The notes under the pieces were generated by a model that saw only the letters and a list, made by a program, of their open reading frames with translations, searched no databases and was not told where the DNA came from. A stretch of 64,000 nucleotides of DNA. Origin: Flavimaricola sp. (GTDB lineage: Bacteria > Pseudomonadota > Alphaproteobacteria > Rhodobacterales > Rhodobacteraceae). Shown here piece by piece: positions 9,557 to 17,652 of the stretch. A program made the position numbers and the translations under genes. Where the stretch lies: positions 27,692 through 91,691 of the forward strand of contig JAHDDU010000002.1 in the NCBI GenBank assembly GCA_020629175.1, read 5' to 3'. The stretch's first letter is position 1, and each line of letters begins with the position of its first letter.

Positions 9557-10852
9557 ATGGCCAAAACCACCGCTCCTCTCCGCCTTGGCATCGCTGGTCT
9601 GGGCACCGTCGGGACCGGCATTGTGCGCATCCTGCAGAACAATCCGGACCTCATTGAAGCGCGTGCAGGTCGCAAGATCGAGATCGCGGCGGTCACTGCG
9701 CGGGACAAGGCCAAAGACCGCGGCGTTGATCTGTCGGCCTATGCCTGGGCGCAGGATCCAGTAGCCCTCGCCCAGCGCGATGACGTTGACGTCTACGTCG
9801 AATTGGTTGGCGGCGATGAGGGGCCAGCAAAGCTCTCAATGGAGGCCGCCATTGCCGCTGGAAAGGATGTTGTCACTGCGAACAAAGCTCTGCTGGCGAT
9901 GCATGGACAGGCCTTGGCCGAAGCGGCAGAAGACGCCGGACGCGTTATCCGGTATGAGGCGGCTGTTGCCGGCGGCATACCGGTGATCAAATCGCTTCTT
10001 GAAGGGCTGGCCGGGAACGAGATCAAACGCGTCATGGGCGTGATGAACGGGACCTGCAACTACATCCTGACCCGGATGGAAAGCGCGGGCCTACCCTACG
10101 AAGAGGTTTTCGCCGAAGCAGACGCCTTGGGCTATCTCGAAGCAGACCCGAACCTTGACGTCGGTGGCATTGACGCCGGGCACAAACTGGCGCTCCTCTC
10201 GGCCATCTCATTTGGCACTCAGGTGGATTTTGCCGGGGTCGAGTTGGAAGGCATCGGCGCCATCAGCATCGAGGATATTCGTCAGGCCGCTGACATGGGG
10301 TACCGCATCAAACTGTTGGGCGTGGCCCAAATGACCGGACGCGGGATGGAGCAGCGCATGTCGCCTTGCCTTGTGCCAGCCTCCTCACCGCTTGGCCAGC
10401 TGGAGGGCGGGACAAACATGGTCGTTCTTGAAGGCGACGAGGTGGGGCAGATTGTCCTGCGCGGCGCAGGCGCGGGTTCTGGCCCGACGGCGAGCGCTGT
10501 GATGGGCGACGTCATCGACATCGCCCGCGGCACGCGCCTTCCAACCTTTGGCCAACCAGCCAAGACGCTACGGGCCGCCCGGTCGGCGCGAGCGGCCGTC
10601 TCTGCGCCCTACTACCTGCGTATGCAATTGATGGACAAACCTGGCGCGTTGGCCAAAGTGGCCAAATCGCTGGGCGAAGCAGGTATCTCTATCGACCAGA
10701 TGCGGCAATACGGGCACGAGGATACCTCCGCCCCGGTCCTGATCGTAACACACAAGACCACGCGTTCGGCCATTGATGAAGCAATCTCTGACTGCCGGTC
10801 TTCCGGCGTGGTCATCGGCGATCCCGTAGCCCTTCGAATTGAATCCGTCTGA
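9557..10852 (+). CDS. hom: Homoserine dehydrogenase
   Basis: 431 residues, the usual length of the ACT-containing form. It reduces aspartate semialdehyde to homoserine in the threonine/methionine branch. The NAD(P)-binding motif GIAGLGTVGTG is at 11-21, the catalytic and substrate region includes NGTCNYILT and the conserved ADPNLDVGGIDAGHKL, and the C-terminus (about 350-425) is an ACT domain that usually binds threonine for feedback control. Two other genes of the pathway are in the window, lysC (16281) and thrC (28032). A palindrome follows the stop. Confidence 0.96.
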   Translation: MAKTTAPLRLGIAGLGTVGTGIVRILQNNPDLIEARAGRKIEIAAVTARDKAKDRGVDLSAYAWAQDPVALAQRDDVDVYVELVGGDEGPAKLSMEAAIAAGKDVVTANKALLAMHGQALAEAAEDAGRVIRYEAAVAGGIPVIKSLLEGLAGNEIKRVMGVMNGTCNYILTRMESAGLPYEEVFAEADALGYLEADPNLDVGGIDAGHKLALLSAISFGTQVDFAGVELEGIGAISIEDIRQAADMGYRIKLLGVAQMTGRGMEQRMSPCLVPASSPLGQLEGGTNMVVLEGDEVGQIVLRGAGAGSGPTASAVMGDVIDIARGTRLPTFGQPAKTLRAARSARAAVSAPYYLRMQLMDKPGALAKVAKSLGEAGISIDQMRQYGHEDTSAPVLIVTHKTTRSAIDEAISDCRSSGVVIGDPVALRIESV

Positions 10853-10857
10853 GTGGG

Positions 10858-10887
10858 CCCCAAGTTTTTTCGCGAAAAATCTTGGGG
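10858..10887. terminator. Palindrome downstream of hom, possible terminator
   Basis: A 30-bp near-perfect palindrome (CCCCAAG...TTTTCG/CGAAAA...CTTGGGG, one mismatch) begins 6 bp after the hom stop. It lacks a T-run after the stem on either strand, so it may act as a weak terminator, an mRNA-stabilising hairpin or a protein-binding site. Confidence 0.5.
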
Positions 10888-11015
10888 ATCCGCGTGGTGC
10901 AAACGAAACACTCTGCCAAATCCCGCCGCACTGTTGGGCCGTTAGCGTTCACAGTGTTGTCAGGCGCGGCGTCGTGTTGTCTAGCGACAGGACGATCTGA
11001 ATAAAGGACGACGAT

Positions 11016-11990
11016 ATGGCACAGGCCGCTGATTTTAACGACCGCACGCTTTCTTTGGGCCTTGCCCGTGTTTCCGAGGCCGCGGCCATCGCTTGTGCCC
11101 CCCTCATCGGGCGCGGGGACGAGAAAGCAGCCGATCAGGCCGCCGTCGATGCCATGCGCACCCAGCTCAACAAACTCGACATTGCTGGTGTCGTCGTCAT
11201 TGGTGAGGGCGAGCGGGACGAAGCCCCAATGCTCTACATCGGCGAAGAGGTTGGCACGGGCACCGGCCCCGGCGTGGATATCGCGCTCGATCCGCTCGAA
11301 GGAACAACCCTGACGGCAAAAGACATGCCAAATGCGTTGGCCGTCATCGCGATGGGCCCGCGCGGCAGCATGTTGCATGCGCCGGATGTCTATATGGACA
11401 AGCTCGCCATTGGGCCCGGTTACCGCGAAGGCGTTGTAACGATGGACATGACCCCGTCTGAACGGGTCAACGCGCTTGCTTCGGCCAAAGGCTGCTCGAC
11501 CGAGGACATCACAGTTTGCGTGCTAGAGCGTCCACGTCACGAAGGCATCATCGAAGAGATCCGCTCAACTGGTGCGGCCATCCGTTTGATCACCGACGGT
11601 GATGTGGCAGGCGTCATGCATTGCGCCGAGGCCGCGACAACGGGCATTGATATGTACATGGGATCTGGCGGCGCGCCCGAGGGCGTGCTGGCGGCTGCCG
11701 CATTGAAATGCATGGGCGGTCAGATTTTTGGCAAGCTCCTGTTCCGCAACGATGACGAGCGGGGACGCGCGACCAAGGCAGGCATCACAAACTTTGACCG
11801 GGTCTACACCCGCGATGACCTTGTTACAGGTGACGTCATTTTTGCCGCCACCGGCGTAACAGACGGCAGCCTTGTCCCCGGGATCAAGCGCGAAGTGGGG
11901 TTTGTCACCGCCGAGACCATCCTGATGCGCTCCAAAACCGGCTCAGTCCGGCGGATGATCTACCGCAATCCTGTACCGCAACGCGGATAG
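11016..11990 (+). CDS. glpX: Class II fructose-1,6-bisphosphatase
   Basis: 324 residues, normal for GlpX. It hydrolyses fructose-1,6-bisphosphate to fructose-6-phosphate, the committed step of gluconeogenesis; some homologues also act on sedoheptulose-1,7-bisphosphate. The Mg/Mn-binding motifs are visible: GEGERDEAPMLYIGE and DIALDPLEGTTL. A strong AAAGGACG ribosome-binding site precedes the ATG. The order hom-glpX-recJ on one strand is, from family knowledge, common in Rhodobacteraceae. Confidence 0.95.
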   Translation: MAQAADFNDRTLSLGLARVSEAAAIACAPLIGRGDEKAADQAAVDAMRTQLNKLDIAGVVVIGEGERDEAPMLYIGEEVGTGTGPGVDIALDPLEGTTLTAKDMPNALAVIAMGPRGSMLHAPDVYMDKLAIGPGYREGVVTMDMTPSERVNALASAKGCSTEDITVCVLERPRHEGIIEEIRSTGAAIRLITDGDVAGVMHCAEAATTGIDMYMGSGGAPEGVLAAAALKCMGGQIFGKLLFRNDDERGRATKAGITNFDRVYTRDDLVTGDVIFAATGVTDGSLVPGIKREVGFVTAETILMRSKTGSVRRMIYRNPVPQRG

Positions 11991-12050
11991 CGCTGGCCCC
12001 CACCCAAGGATGCAGTTTATCTGATGCCGGGGCTTAAGGGGCGCGGCATC

Positions 12051-13802
12051 ATGTCAGAAGCATTTCTGGGCGTAGGCTCATCTTTGAATGGTCGGAAATG
12101 GGTCGGTCCCCCTTCGGGGGCGGCGCGTCTTGCCGAGGCTATGGCACAGTCCCAAGCCTTGCCCCTGCCGCTGTGCCAAACGCTCGTGCGACGCGGCGTG
12201 GCCGAGGCAGAAGTTGCAGCCTTCATGGCCCCGACCCTGCGTGACCTCCTGCCTGATCCCCGGAGCCTGCGCGATATGGAGACTGCCGCCGCCCGGTTTT
12301 GCGCGGCAGTGACCAAGCGCGAACAGATTGCCATTTTTGCGGATTACGATGTCGATGGCGGCTCGTCCGCCGCCCTCCTCCTCACATGGCTGCGGCAGAT
12401 GGGGCAGGATGCGACGCTTTATGTGCCCGACCGGATTGACGAAGGCTACGGCCCGAATGACGCGGCCATGAAGGACTTGGCGGCGGCGCATGATCTGATC
12501 ATCTGCGTCGATTGCGGAACGCTCAGCCATGGTCCTATTGAAGCCGCGAAAGGCGCTGACGTGATCGTGTTGGATCACCATTTGGGCGGTGAAACACTGC
12601 CGCCTGCCCTCGCTGTCGTGAACCCGAACCGGCAGGATGAAAGCGGCGATCTGGGTCACCTTTGTGCAGCGGCCGTCGTCTTTCTGATGCTGGTCGAGGC
12701 GAACCGGCAACGCAAAGATGCTGGTCAACAAAGCCCGGACCTGATGGCGATGCTTGACCTCGTCGCCCTTGCGACAGTGGCGGACGTGGCCCCGCTCACC
12801 GGGGTAAACCGCGCATTTGTGCGGCAGGGTCTGACCGTGATGGCGCGGCGGCAGAGGCCGGGCCTCGTGGCGCTGGCGGATGTGGCCAAGATGGACACCG
12901 CCCCGCAGGCTTATCACCTTGGGTTTCTGATGGGGCCGCGCATCAATGCGGGCGGTCGGATCGGCAAGGCCGACCTTGGCGCGCGCCTGCTTGCCGCCAA
13001 TGATCCGCATGAGGCGGCCTCACTGGCGGAACGCTTGGATCAGCTCAACACCGAACGGCGTGAGGTTGAGGCTATGGTGCGCGATCAGGCGCTTGCACAG
13101 GCTGAAACGCGCGGGCTGGACGGCCCCCTAGTCTGGGCCGCAGGCGAAGGCTGGCACCCCGGCGTGGTTGGTATTGTTGCCGCACGGCTCAAAGAAGCTA
13201 CGAACCGTCCGGCCATTGTCATTGGACTGGATGGCGATGAGGGCAAGGGCTCAGGCCGCTCTGTCACCGGCGTTGATCTGGGGGCTGCGATCCAACGGGT
13301 TGCGGGCGAGGGCCTGCTGATCAAAGGTGGTGGGCATAAAATGGCGGCAGGCCTCACGGTGGCCCGCGAGCAGTTAGAGCCCGCGATGGAACGGCTGGGG
13401 GAGCTGCTGGCCAAACAAGGCGCTGATGCGCTTGGGCCACGGGATTTGACGCTGGATGCTGTGCTGATGCCAGGCGCCGCAACGGTTGACCTCATCACCC
13501 AAATTGAGGCCGCTGGCCCTTATGGCGCTGCCGCTGCCGCCCCCCGGTTTGCCTTCCCCTCAGTGGCCATTCACGCAGCGCGCCCCGTCGGCACCGGACA
13601 TTTGAAGGTGACGTTCGGCGATGGCCTTGGTGCGCGGCTCGACGGGATTGCATTTGGCGCGATGGACGGCCCGATGGGCCCTGCCCTGATCAATCACGCG
13701 GGCAAACGGTTTCACCTAGCAGGACGGCTGGACCTGAACCATTGGCAAGGGCGCACCTCGGCCCAGCTGCGGCTCGAGGATGCGGCTTTGGCGGACGGAT
13801 AA
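12051..13802 (+). CDS. recJ: Single-stranded-DNA-specific 5'-3' exonuclease RecJ
   Basis: About 583 residues from the ATG at 12051; an upstream ATG at 12024 is less likely because the AGGGGC site lies just before 12051 and RecJ relatives start similarly. It degrades single-stranded DNA 5' to 3' in RecF-pathway recombination and mismatch repair. DHH-family motifs are present: FADYDVDG, VDCGT and the signature VLDHHLGG, followed by the DHHA1 region with GSGRSV and KGGGHKMAAG. It is the last of three same-strand genes (hom, glpX, recJ). Confidence 0.95.
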   Translation: MSEAFLGVGSSLNGRKWVGPPSGAARLAEAMAQSQALPLPLCQTLVRRGVAEAEVAAFMAPTLRDLLPDPRSLRDMETAAARFCAAVTKREQIAIFADYDVDGGSSAALLLTWLRQMGQDATLYVPDRIDEGYGPNDAAMKDLAAAHDLIICVDCGTLSHGPIEAAKGADVIVLDHHLGGETLPPALAVVNPNRQDESGDLGHLCAAAVVFLMLVEANRQRKDAGQQSPDLMAMLDLVALATVADVAPLTGVNRAFVRQGLTVMARRQRPGLVALADVAKMDTAPQAYHLGFLMGPRINAGGRIGKADLGARLLAANDPHEAASLAERLDQLNTERREVEAMVRDQALAQAETRGLDGPLVWAAGEGWHPGVVGIVAARLKEATNRPAIVIGLDGDEGKGSGRSVTGVDLGAAIQRVAGEGLLIKGGGHKMAAGLTVAREQLEPAMERLGELLAKQGADALGPRDLTLDAVLMPGAATVDLITQIEAAGPYGAAAAAPRFAFPSVAIHAARPVGTGHLKVTFGDGLGARLDGIAFGAMDGPMGPALINHAGKRFHLAGRLDLNHWQGRTSAQLRLEDAALADG

Positions 13803-13841
13803 GAAAGCCGCAGCAAAGGCAAGAATTTTCACCGAATCCTC

Positions 13842-13870
13842 TTGCGCGGCCTGCGCGCTTTGCCTAGAAC
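13842..13870 (+). promoter_or_regulatory. Promoter of tRNA-Glu
   Basis: TTGCGC at 13842-13847 and TAGAAC at 13865-13870 are separated by exactly 17 bp, and the mature tRNA starts 10 bp after the -10 element. Spacing and position fit a housekeeping sigma-70 promoter. Confidence 0.55.
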
Positions 13871-13880
13871 CCGCCGCAGT

Positions 13881-13955
13881 GGCCCGTTCGTCTATCGGTT
13901 AGGACGCCAGGTTTTCAACCTGGAAAGAGGGGTTCGATTCCCCTACGGGCTGCCA
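13881..13955 (+). tRNA. tRNA-Glu (anticodon UUC)
   Basis: A 75-nt cloverleaf. The acceptor stem GGCCCGT pairs with ACGGGCT, followed by discriminator G and an encoded CCA. The D-arm contains GGTTAGGA, the anticodon stem-loop is CAGGTTTTCAACCTG with anticodon TTC, and the T-arm is GGGGTTCGATTCCCC. The gene lies 78 bp after recJ. The histone-deacetylase-like gene on the other strand ends inside it, its stop codon falling in the anticodon arm. Confidence 0.97.
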
Positions 13956-15084
13956 CGTTTCCCAAATTTTCGATCCGCGGCAACAGCAATTCCAATCTTT
14001 GCTTCACCTCTGGGTTCGGCTCTTGGGCTTGACGTAAATCATGCAATGTCGTGATCCAATGCGGCTCTGGCGTCAGAGGCCGTCCGCGTCTGTCCCAAGA
14101 CAGCGCAAGCAAAACGGATTGTGCGGCCTCTGGCAGGACTGGGTCTGCCGTCAGGCCATTGAGAACGCCCCAAATGGCGGTCCAGCAACGTCCAACAGAC
14201 CACGGATTGTACCCCCCGCCCCCGAGCGCAAGGAGCCGAGGGGCCAATTTCATGATGGCGCGGACAACATCGCAATGACTGTTGTTGGTCAAAGACATGC
14301 GCGATTGCGGATCCTCGGTGACGCCATCGGCACCGCATTGCAGGACGATGGCATCCGGCGCAAAGGCCCGCAGCACAGGCGCAATCAGCCACTCTCTAAT
14401 CAAGGCATAGTCGCCATCATGGCAGCCGCGCGGCACGGGCAGGTTAAACACATTGCCCGCCCCTTGTTCAGTCAGCGCACCCGTGCGGGGCCAACGGTTC
14501 TCTTCATGCACCGACAAAACGAGTGTGTCGGGGTCCTCCTCAAATGCGGCCTGCACGCCGTCGCAATGATGGGCATCGATGTCGACATAGGCGATCCGGC
14601 GCGCTCCGTGATGACGCAAGGACAGAATCGCGAGAGCCGGATCGTTGAAATAACAAAAACCGTTCGCATAGTCAGGGAAGGCATGGTGTGTGCCGCCCCC
14701 CGGCGCGAAAACGATGCCGCCTTCCTTTAGCAACTCACCGGCGAGGATCACTCCGCCAGACGATGTTGCCGGTCTTCGAAACATCTCGGGGAAAATAGGG
14801 TTCGAGACTGTGCCGATGTTGTGCCGCGCTTTGACGCCATCGCTCACCTTTTGCGCCGCTTCGGCCTGTTGCAAGGCGGCGATGTAGTCGGGGGTGTGGA
14901 ACGCGGCGAGAGCGGCAGGTTTGGCGCGTGGTGAGGTGATGAATTGCGCGGGCGGCAGCCAGCCCAATGCCCGCGACAGATCCATCACCGTTGAGACGCG
15001 CGGCACGCGCAACGGGTGCCAGCCGCCGTAGCTCGAATGTCTGTAAATTTCTGAGCCGATGAACATCGGTTTTCCAAGGCTCAA
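13915..15084 (-). CDS. Histone deacetylase family protein (AcuC/acetylpolyamine amidohydrolase-like)
   Basis: 389 residues. A TTG at 15084 is chosen as start because GGGGAGAG sits about 6 nt upstream; an ATG six codons later (15066) lacks such a site. Zn-dependent deacetylase motifs are complete: GGGTHHAFPDYANGFCYFND and the metal-binding VDIDAHHCDG, then LGGGGY. Bacterial members deacetylate acetylated proteins or polyamines; the substrate here is unknown. The last dozen or so residues (GNVAARRGIEPLFPG) are encoded by the antisense of the tRNA-Glu gene, so the reading frame uses a stop inside the tRNA. Confidence 0.9.
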   Translation of the reverse strand: MSLGKPMFIGSEIYRHSSYGGWHPLRVPRVSTVMDLSRALGWLPPAQFITSPRAKPAALAAFHTPDYIAALQQAEAAQKVSDGVKARHNIGTVSNPIFPEMFRRPATSSGGVILAGELLKEGGIVFAPGGGTHHAFPDYANGFCYFNDPALAILSLRHHGARRIAYVDIDAHHCDGVQAAFEEDPDTLVLSVHEENRWPRTGALTEQGAGNVFNLPVPRGCHDGDYALIREWLIAPVLRAFAPDAIVLQCGADGVTEDPQSRMSLTNNSHCDVVRAIMKLAPRLLALGGGGYNPWSVGRCWTAIWGVLNGLTADPVLPEAAQSVLLALSWDRRGRPLTPEPHWITTLHDLRQAQEPNPEVKQRLELLLPRIENLGNVAARRGIEPLFPG

Positions 15085-15154
15085 AGCTCTCTCCCCATTG
15101 CACCGGGCTGCGATACCCCTAAGTTAGCGGCACAATGCGCAAAGTCCCGAACCC

Positions 15155-15565
15155 ATGATCAAGTTTACCCTCACCTGCCCTGACGACCACCGGTTCGACA
15201 GCTGGTTTGCCTCGTCTGAGGCGTTTGAGACCTTGCAGAAGGGCAAGATGATCAGCTGCACGCAATGTGGTGCAACGGAGGTCACCAAGGCGCTGATGGC
15301 CCCCGCCGTTTCGGTCAGCGAATCCGCGCCGTTATCCGCCCCCACCGAAACAGAAGCCAAGATCGCAGCTATGCGAAATCATGTGGAAGCCACCGCAGAC
15401 GATGTCGGCAAAAATTTTGCCAAAGAGGCGCGGGACATGCACGACGGCGTCATCCCCGATCGCCCAATTTACGGTGAGGCGAACCTCAAAGAGGCCAGGT
15501 CTTTGCTCGAAGATGGAGTGCCCGTAGTGCCTTTGCCCTTCATGAACAAGCGAAAGGCCAACTGA
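15155..15565 (+). CDS. DUF1178 family protein
   Basis: 136 residues. The N-terminus, MIKFTLTCPDDHRFDSWF, with CTQCG about 30 residues later, is the characteristic start of the DUF1178 family, small proteins with a putative Cys zinc ribbon and no assigned function. The C-terminal half is Glu/Ala-rich with RPIYGEA and VPLPF. The stop directly abuts the start of the SDR gene, so the two are co-translated. Confidence 0.85.
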   Translation: MIKFTLTCPDDHRFDSWFASSEAFETLQKGKMISCTQCGATEVTKALMAPAVSVSESAPLSAPTETEAKIAAMRNHVEATADDVGKNFAKEARDMHDGVIPDRPIYGEANLKEARSLLEDGVPVVPLPFMNKRKAN

Positions 15566-16213
15566 ATGACCATGTTGATCACCGGCGCCAACCGCGGGAT
15601 CGGGGCGGAACTCTTGCGGCAAGCGACCGCACGCGGCATTCGCGCTTTGGGGACGAGCCGGTCAAAGGACGCAGCCCTGCTGCCCTTGGATGTCACCAAC
15701 CCGGCCTCTGTAGCATCGCTGGCCACCCATATGGAGGGAACACCGCTGGACCTTTTGGTCTGCAACGCAGGCGTTTTTCCGGATCGAGGTCAGTCCTTGG
15801 ACAGCGGCTACCCCGCCGAGATGTGGGCCGATGGGTTTGCGGCGAATGTCACAGGCGTTTTTCTTTGTATTCAGGCGTTTCTGCCGCATTTACAGCGAGC
15901 CAAAACACCCAAAATTGCAATCATAAGCAGCCAAATGGCCAGCCATACCCGCGCTCCTGGCGGCAATTACATCTACCGCGCCTCCAAGGCCGCGGCTTTG
16001 AACCTGGGGCGCAATCTGGCGTCTGATCTTAAGGACGATGGCATCGCTGTCGGCATATACCACCCCGGTTGGGTCCAGACAGATATGGGCGGGGGCGAGG
16101 CTGACATCACCGTGGAAGCCTCTGCCACAGGGCTGCTGGACCGGTTTGAGGCCCTTAGTGTTGAGACCACTGGTTGCTTTGAAACCTGGGACGGCCGCGC
16201 CCACGCCTATTAA
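15566..16213 (+). CDS. Short-chain dehydrogenase/reductase
   Basis: 215 residues, a classical SDR on the short side. The NAD(P)-binding motif TGANRGIG is at the N-terminus, followed by the structural NAG motif (LVCNAGVF) and the catalytic YRASK with a preceding serine in ISSQM. The second ATG at codon 3 could also be the start. It follows DUF1178 without a gap. These enzymes reduce a wide range of carbonyls; no substrate can be inferred. Confidence 0.88.
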   Translation: MTMLITGANRGIGAELLRQATARGIRALGTSRSKDAALLPLDVTNPASVASLATHMEGTPLDLLVCNAGVFPDRGQSLDSGYPAEMWADGFAANVTGVFLCIQAFLPHLQRAKTPKIAIISSQMASHTRAPGGNYIYRASKAAALNLGRNLASDLKDDGIAVGIYHPGWVQTDMGGGEADITVEASATGLLDRFEALSVETTGCFETWDGRAHAY

Positions 16214-16280
16214 GAAGGCCGTTGCCCTCCCCCCGCTGGCCCACTAAGAGAGGCGCGGAGTTTCAGATAGGCGCACTTCT

Positions 16281-17519
16281 ATGTCCATTCTCGTGATGAA
16301 ATTTGGTGGCACCTCCGTCGCCACGCTGGACCGCATCGCGCGGGCGGCCAAGCGTGTGGCGGTTGAAGTGGCCAATGGTCACAACGTGATCGTCATCGTC
16401 TCGGCCATGTCCGGCAAAACCAACGAATTGGTAGGGTGGGTGAACGAGACCTCACCGCTCTATGATGCGCGCGAATATGATGCGGTTGTGTCCTCCGGAG
16501 AGAATGTGACTGCAGGCCTCATGGCCCTGCGCCTGCAAGAAATGGACGTGCCTGCTCGCAGTTGGCAGGGCTGGCAAGTGCCGCTGAAGACCAATTCGGC
16601 CCATTCCTCGGCGAGGATCGAGGAAATCCCACCTGAAAACATCCTTGCCAAGTTTGATGAGGGCATGAAAGTCGCCGTTGTAGCGGGCTTTCAGGGCATA
16701 AGCCCAGAGGGGCGGATCACAACGCTTGGCCGCGGCGGATCCGACACAACGGCAGTTGCTTTCGCCGCAGCTTTCGAGGCCGTGCGGTGCGACATCTACA
16801 CCGACGTGGACGGCGTCTACACGACGGACCCGCGCATTTGTGACAAGGCACGCAAGCTGGATCGCATCGCGTTTGAGGAGATGCTGGAGCTTGCCTCACT
16901 TGGGGCCAAAGTTTTGCAGACCCGTTCGGTCGAGTTGGCGATGCGCTATAAGGTTAAATTGCGGGTCCTGAGCAGTTTTGAAGAAATGTCTGACGATGCC
17001 GGAACGCTCGTCTGCGATGAGGAGGATATCATGGAAAGCAATGTGGTCGCAGGTGTCGCCTATAGTCGTGACGAAGCGAAAATGACCCTGATCTCGGTTG
17101 CGGACCGTCCGGGCATTGCCGCCGCTATTTTCGGACCTTTGGCAGAGGCTGGGGTCAACGTGGACATGATCGTCCAAAACATCTCGGAAGATGGTCGGAC
17201 TGATATGACCTTTTCCTGCCCCGTCGATCAGGTCGCCCGCGCGGAAGAGGCCATGCGCAAAGCGCAAGACGCTGGCGAGATTTCATACCATGAACTGATC
17301 TCGGACAAAGACGTTGCCAAAGTCTCTGTCGTTGGCATTGGAATGCGCAGTCATGCCGGTGTGGCGGCCAAGATGTTTGACGCCCTGTCGAGCGAAGGCG
17401 TGAACATCAAGGTGATCACCACGTCTGAGATCAAGATCAGCGTGTTGATCGACCGCAAGTACATGGAATTGGCGGTACAAGCGCTGCACGATTGCTTTGA
17501 GCTTGAGAAGGCCGCCTAA
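16281..17519 (+). CDS. lysC: Aspartate kinase
   Basis: 412 residues. It phosphorylates aspartate, the first step to lysine, threonine and methionine. The N-terminal KFGGTSV motif and GRGGSDTTAVA of the amino-acid kinase fold are intact, and the C-terminal third carries two ACT domains (about 265-405) for feedback regulation. It lies directly upstream of ptsP on the same strand, an arrangement common in alphaproteobacteria. Confidence 0.97.
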   Translation: MSILVMKFGGTSVATLDRIARAAKRVAVEVANGHNVIVIVSAMSGKTNELVGWVNETSPLYDAREYDAVVSSGENVTAGLMALRLQEMDVPARSWQGWQVPLKTNSAHSSARIEEIPPENILAKFDEGMKVAVVAGFQGISPEGRITTLGRGGSDTTAVAFAAAFEAVRCDIYTDVDGVYTTDPRICDKARKLDRIAFEEMLELASLGAKVLQTRSVELAMRYKVKLRVLSSFEEMSDDAGTLVCDEEDIMESNVVAGVAYSRDEAKMTLISVADRPGIAAAIFGPLAEAGVNVDMIVQNISEDGRTDMTFSCPVDQVARAEEAMRKAQDAGEISYHELISDKDVAKVSVVGIGMRSHAGVAAKMFDALSSEGVNIKVITTSEIKISVLIDRKYMELAVQALHDCFELEKAA

Positions 17520-17652
17520 CCCGCTGCTTTTTGTTTAGGCATATTTGCTCCGATGCCGCGCAGATTTTGGTAATTTCTGCAACCCGTTCTTCCCCTCGCC
17601 CGCTGTGCTGCGCTATGGCTTCAGTAGGGTAGAGTTGCCCGAGGGGAGCAGA

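Noticed and set aside
12078-13010. Open frame of 310 codons antisense to recJ
   Set aside because: Shadow of recJ; His/Arg-rich translation typical of antisense frames.
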